Source: an uncultured Clostridia bacterium
GTDB lineage: Bacteria; Bacillota; Clostridia; Peptostreptococcales; Anaerovoracaceae
DNA length: 53,375 nt
Direction: 5' to 3'
NCBI GenBank assembly: GCA_934281605.1
Contig: CAKQXD010000014.1
Location: 1 to 53,375 of the forward strand
Below are positions 50,138 to 53,375 of this stretch, piece after piece. Numbering within the stretch: the stretch's first letter is position 1; each line of letters begins with the position of its first letter. The notes below the pieces were generated by a model that worked only from the letters and a program-made list of their open reading frames with translations, searched no databases and was not told the DNA's origin. The position numbers were made by a program, and so were the translations under genes.

Positions 50138-50635
50138 ATGGAAGCAGGTCTTGTGACTCATGAATTTGACGCCTTCTTTGATAAAGACTCCAGGGTGCTG
50201 ATTTTAGGAACGATCCCGTCGCCAAAATCGCGGGAACAGGGATTCTATTACGGGCATCCCCAGAACCGGTTCTGGAAAGTGCTGGCGGACGTGCTGGATG
50301 AGGAGTTTCCAGAGACGGTGGAGGAGCGGAAAGCGTTTTTGAAACGGAATCACATCGCACTCTGGGATGTTCTGGCAAGCTGCGAGATCAAGGGTGCATC
50401 GGATGTGAGCATCCGCAGTGCCGAGCCCAACGATATGAACCGCATTTTAAAGGCTGCGGATATCCGAGCGATCTTTGCGACGGGAGCCAAGGCGGCGGAG
50501 CTGTATAAAAAGCTGTGTCTGCCTGCGTGTGGTGTGGAAGCCATCCGGCTGCCGTCTACGAGTCCTGCCAACTGCGGGTGCTCGTATGAGAAGCTGCGGG
50601 AGGCGTACAGCCAGATTTGTGATTATGTGAGATAA
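50138..50635 (+). CDS. DNA-deoxyinosine/uracil glycosylase of UDG family 6 type
   Basis: A 165-residue UDG-fold protein. 'ILGTIPSPKSREQGFYYGHP' (about 23-42) and 'QNRFWKVLADVL' give the DNA-deoxyinosine (hypoxanthine-DNA) glycosylase pattern with Asn in the NRFW motif, and 'LPSTSPANCG' (about 143-152) is the second conserved loop. It would excise hypoxanthine, the deamination product of adenine, from DNA. It is inserted between queA and tgt, 12 and 20 bases away. A Mug-type mismatch glycosylase is a less likely reading. Confidence 0.8.
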   Translation: MEAGLVTHEFDAFFDKDSRVLILGTIPSPKSREQGFYYGHPQNRFWKVLADVLDEEFPETVEERKAFLKRNHIALWDVLASCEIKGASDVSIRSAEPNDMNRILKAADIRAIFATGAKAAELYKKLCLPACGVEAIRLPSTSPANCGCSYEKLREAYSQICDYVR

Positions 50636-50655
50636 AAGAGTAGGAGTTTATTTTT

Positions 50656-51774
<1,119 letters not shown>

Positions 51775-52953
51775 ATGGGAAATATAGAAAACAGAGAAGT
51801 TTGCAGAGATAAGGATATTTGCGGCGGCTGCGTCTATCAGGGCGTGCCTTATGAAGAACAGCTGAGCAATAAATTTGGCGAGGTCAAGGGGCTTCTGGAC
51901 AAGAAGGACATCCGATACGGCGAGCTGCTTCCCATTGAGGGGGCGCCTGCCCGTTATGGGTATCGCAACAAGATGGAGTACACCTTTGGCGATATGGAAA
52001 AGAACGGCCCGATGACATTGGGTATGCACAAGAAAAAGCACTTCATGTCCATCGTGACGGTGGATCAGTGCCAGCTGGTGCATGAGGATTTCAATACGAT
52101 CCTGCGGGGCGTGCTGGATTTCGCCTCTTCCCGCGGCTATACCCATTATCATAAGAAGGCTCACAAAGGTCTGATGCGACATCTGATCGTGCGCAGGGGT
52201 ATCCGGACGGGAGAGCTTCTGGTCAATGTGGTCACCAGCTCAGAGGATGGATTCGATGAATCCGCTTTCGTGGAAATGATCCGGGCGCTGCCGCTGGAAA
52301 ATCAGGTGGTCGGCATTCTGAGAACCATTAACGATCGTTTGGCAGACGCTGTTTACTGCGATGAACTGCGGGTACTCTGGGGGCGTGATTATTACAACGA
52401 AGAGATTCTGGGTCTGAAGTTCAAGGTAAGCGCATTTTCCTTTTTCCAGACTAATGTGGACGCAGTGGAGCGGCTGTATTCTTATGCGGTCAGCCTCATT
52501 GATGATTTTGAGAATAAAGAGGTGTTCGACCTGTACTGCGGCACGGGAACTATCACTCAGGTGCTGGCCCGCAAGGCGAAGGAGGTCATCGGCATCGAGC
52601 TGGTAGAGGAAGCTGTAGAGGCTGCAAAGGCCAATGCGGCCCTCAACGGGCTGGAAAACTGTCGCTTCCTGGCAGGCGATGTGTTCGAGGTTCTCGACAG
52701 GCTTCCCGACAAGCCGGAAGTCATCGTAGTGGATCCGCCGCGCGTGGGCATTTCTTCCAACGCGCTGGAAAAGATCATTGGCTACGGCGTAAAGCAGATC
52801 GTATACATCTCCTGCAATCCCAAGAGCCTGGCCGACAACCTGTACTACATGCAGTATTACGGCTATGAGATCAAATCGGTAAAGCCGTTTGACAACTTCC
52901 CGGGCACAAAGCACACGGAATGCGTGGCGGTGCTGGAGAAGGTGGAGAAGTAA
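51775..52953 (+). CDS. RlmD/TrmA-type 23S rRNA uracil-5-methyltransferase
   Basis: A 392-residue SAM-dependent methyltransferase. Three N-terminal cysteines (C10, C16, C19, spaced Cx5CxxC) with a later Cys in VDQCQLVHE make the [4Fe-4S] site of RlmD. The Rossmann motif is 'VFDLYCGTGTITQVLA' (about 245-260), 'VVDPPRVG' follows and the catalytic Cys is in YISCNPKSLADN. The N-terminal TRAM domain of most RlmD proteins is absent, so the protein begins at the cluster. It methylates U in 23S rRNA; the exact base cannot be read from sequence. Confidence 0.88.
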   Translation: MGNIENREVCRDKDICGGCVYQGVPYEEQLSNKFGEVKGLLDKKDIRYGELLPIEGAPARYGYRNKMEYTFGDMEKNGPMTLGMHKKKHFMSIVTVDQCQLVHEDFNTILRGVLDFASSRGYTHYHKKAHKGLMRHLIVRRGIRTGELLVNVVTSSEDGFDESAFVEMIRALPLENQVVGILRTINDRLADAVYCDELRVLWGRDYYNEEILGLKFKVSAFSFFQTNVDAVERLYSYAVSLIDDFENKEVFDLYCGTGTITQVLARKAKEVIGIELVEEAVEAAKANAALNGLENCRFLAGDVFEVLDRLPDKPEVIVVDPPRVGISSNALEKIIGYGVKQIVYISCNPKSLADNLYYMQYYGYEIKSVKPFDNFPGTKHTECVAVLEKVEK

Positions 52954-53226
52954 ATATTTCTGGAGTTGATGGATTCCGGGCTTTTTGTGAGGTTTGTATT
53001 GTCAGGAAAGCCTTGCGAAAAGTTCGGTTTTCTTGTATGGAAACATATCTACTTTTTGGTTTGATTAAAGAAAAAGTGGATGATCGAAAAAATGCGGTAG
53101 GGTTTAGGCTGTGGATTAGATGTCATAGGTTGTGGCACTGGAATTGTTATCAGAGCCGACCGCAGTTTAAGCCAATCGATACTAAGAGGCAGACTTGGCA
53201 GTGGAATAGATAACAGGAGGGTTTGA
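52954..53226. other. Intergenic stretch without a recognised gene
   Basis: 273 bases after the rRNA methyltransferase gene. A frame of about 97 codons can be drawn from 52920, but it has no ribosome site of its own and begins inside the preceding gene. No clear terminator hairpin is visible. I see nothing I can name; an AGGAGG site at 53215-53220 belongs to the next gene. Confidence 0.4.
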
Positions 53227-53375
53227 ATGATGATGAATAAAGATTATTTGTATCAGATTAATATTCGAGAATGGATTGAGAGAGGCTTAGATGCTGACAT
53301 AATGGTTCCAGTATCGGGAAATAAAATTGATGAAAAGTATGATATATACCTTCAGAGTTTTCTTCTTCCTTTGGA
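53227..53375 (+). CDS. Unknown protein, 3' end outside the window
   Basis: A gene begins at ATG 53227 (or 53230, 53233) after AGGAGG at 53215-53220, and stays open for at least 49 codons to the window edge. The visible product starts MMMNKDYLYQINIREWIE and then has 'ADIMVPVSGNKIDEKYDIYLQS', hydrophilic without a signal peptide. I do not recognise it. Its AT-rich codon use differs from the preceding operon, which may point to a transferred or accessory gene. Confidence 0.6.
   Translation, partial: MMMNKDYLYQINIREWIERGLDADIMVPVSGNKIDEKYDIYLQSFLLPL

Noticed and set aside
53101..53223. A short frame rich in Gly and Arg just before the last gene
   Set aside because: It has no start codon or ribosome site, so I treat it as non-coding or as a remnant at best.

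Overview
The window reads as about 53 kb of chromosome from a strictly anaerobic, monoderm Firmicute of class Clostridia. A member of the Family XIII / Anaerovoracaceae group is my best guess, made without any database search. The pointers are pyruvate:ferredoxin oxidoreductase, NfnAB, an anaerobic ribonucleotide-reductase activase, an IspH-ribosomal protein S1 fusion, YlmC/YmxH and TepA homologues, strong AGGAGG ribosome binding sites, and no outer-membrane genes. I see no rRNA, tRNA, CRISPR array, prophage or transposase gene. Most genes lie on the + strand; only a YmxH-like gene, thrE, argR and recN are on the - strand.

Layout. 1-2116: two small membrane/signalling-type proteins, a long GC-rich palindromic element (1204-1402), and a TetR regulator whose promoter carries a perfect operator palindrome. 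2209-6301: a heterodimeric ABC exporter and a small unknown protein. 6506-8861: an NhaC-type antiporter, a convergent YmxH-like gene, and the ClpP-like protease TepA. 8981-16558: a TadZ-like ATPase, then a phosphate block made of a PhoP-box array, a Na+/phosphate cotransporter with a PhoU tail, nrdG, a PhoP/PhoR pair and a CPA2 antiporter. 16831-23966: a central redox operon of a soluble RnfB-like polyferredoxin, NifJ, NfnA and NfnB. 24110-26161: a possible C39-like peptidase and, convergent to it, a ThrE-type exporter.

26628-32963 is the most interesting block: acyl-CoA dehydrogenase, EtfB, EtfA, a class III CoA-transferase, and a 284-residue protein made of two fused hotdog domains that resemble beta-alanyl-CoA / 3-aminobutyryl-CoA ammonia-lyases, followed by a MerR/GyrI-type regulator. 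Together these could form a self-contained reductive cycle: CoA transfer to a beta-amino acid, loss of ammonia, reduction of the enoyl-CoA through Etf, and CoA handed to the next substrate. The genes use an expression-biased codon set (Arg mostly AGA or CGT), which suggests a heavily used fermentation route.

33182-39338 is a Tad/Flp-type pilus locus: CpaF, TadB, TadC, a 56-residue Flp-like pilin, TadE/TadG-like pseudopilins and a DUF6382 protein. It lacks a local TadZ and prepilin peptidase; the TadZ-like gene lies 24 kb upstream. 39481-44321 holds a SPOR-domain protein, RarA, the IspH-S1 fusion with a possible internal start for free S1, and a DUF523-shikimate kinase fusion. argR-recN run leftward. 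46881-52953 is a seven-gene DNA-repair and RNA-modification operon (ruvC, ruvA, ruvB, queA, a family-6-type DNA glycosylase, tgt, an RlmD-like methyltransferase) behind a promoter with an SOS-box-like palindrome. The window ends inside an unidentified gene.
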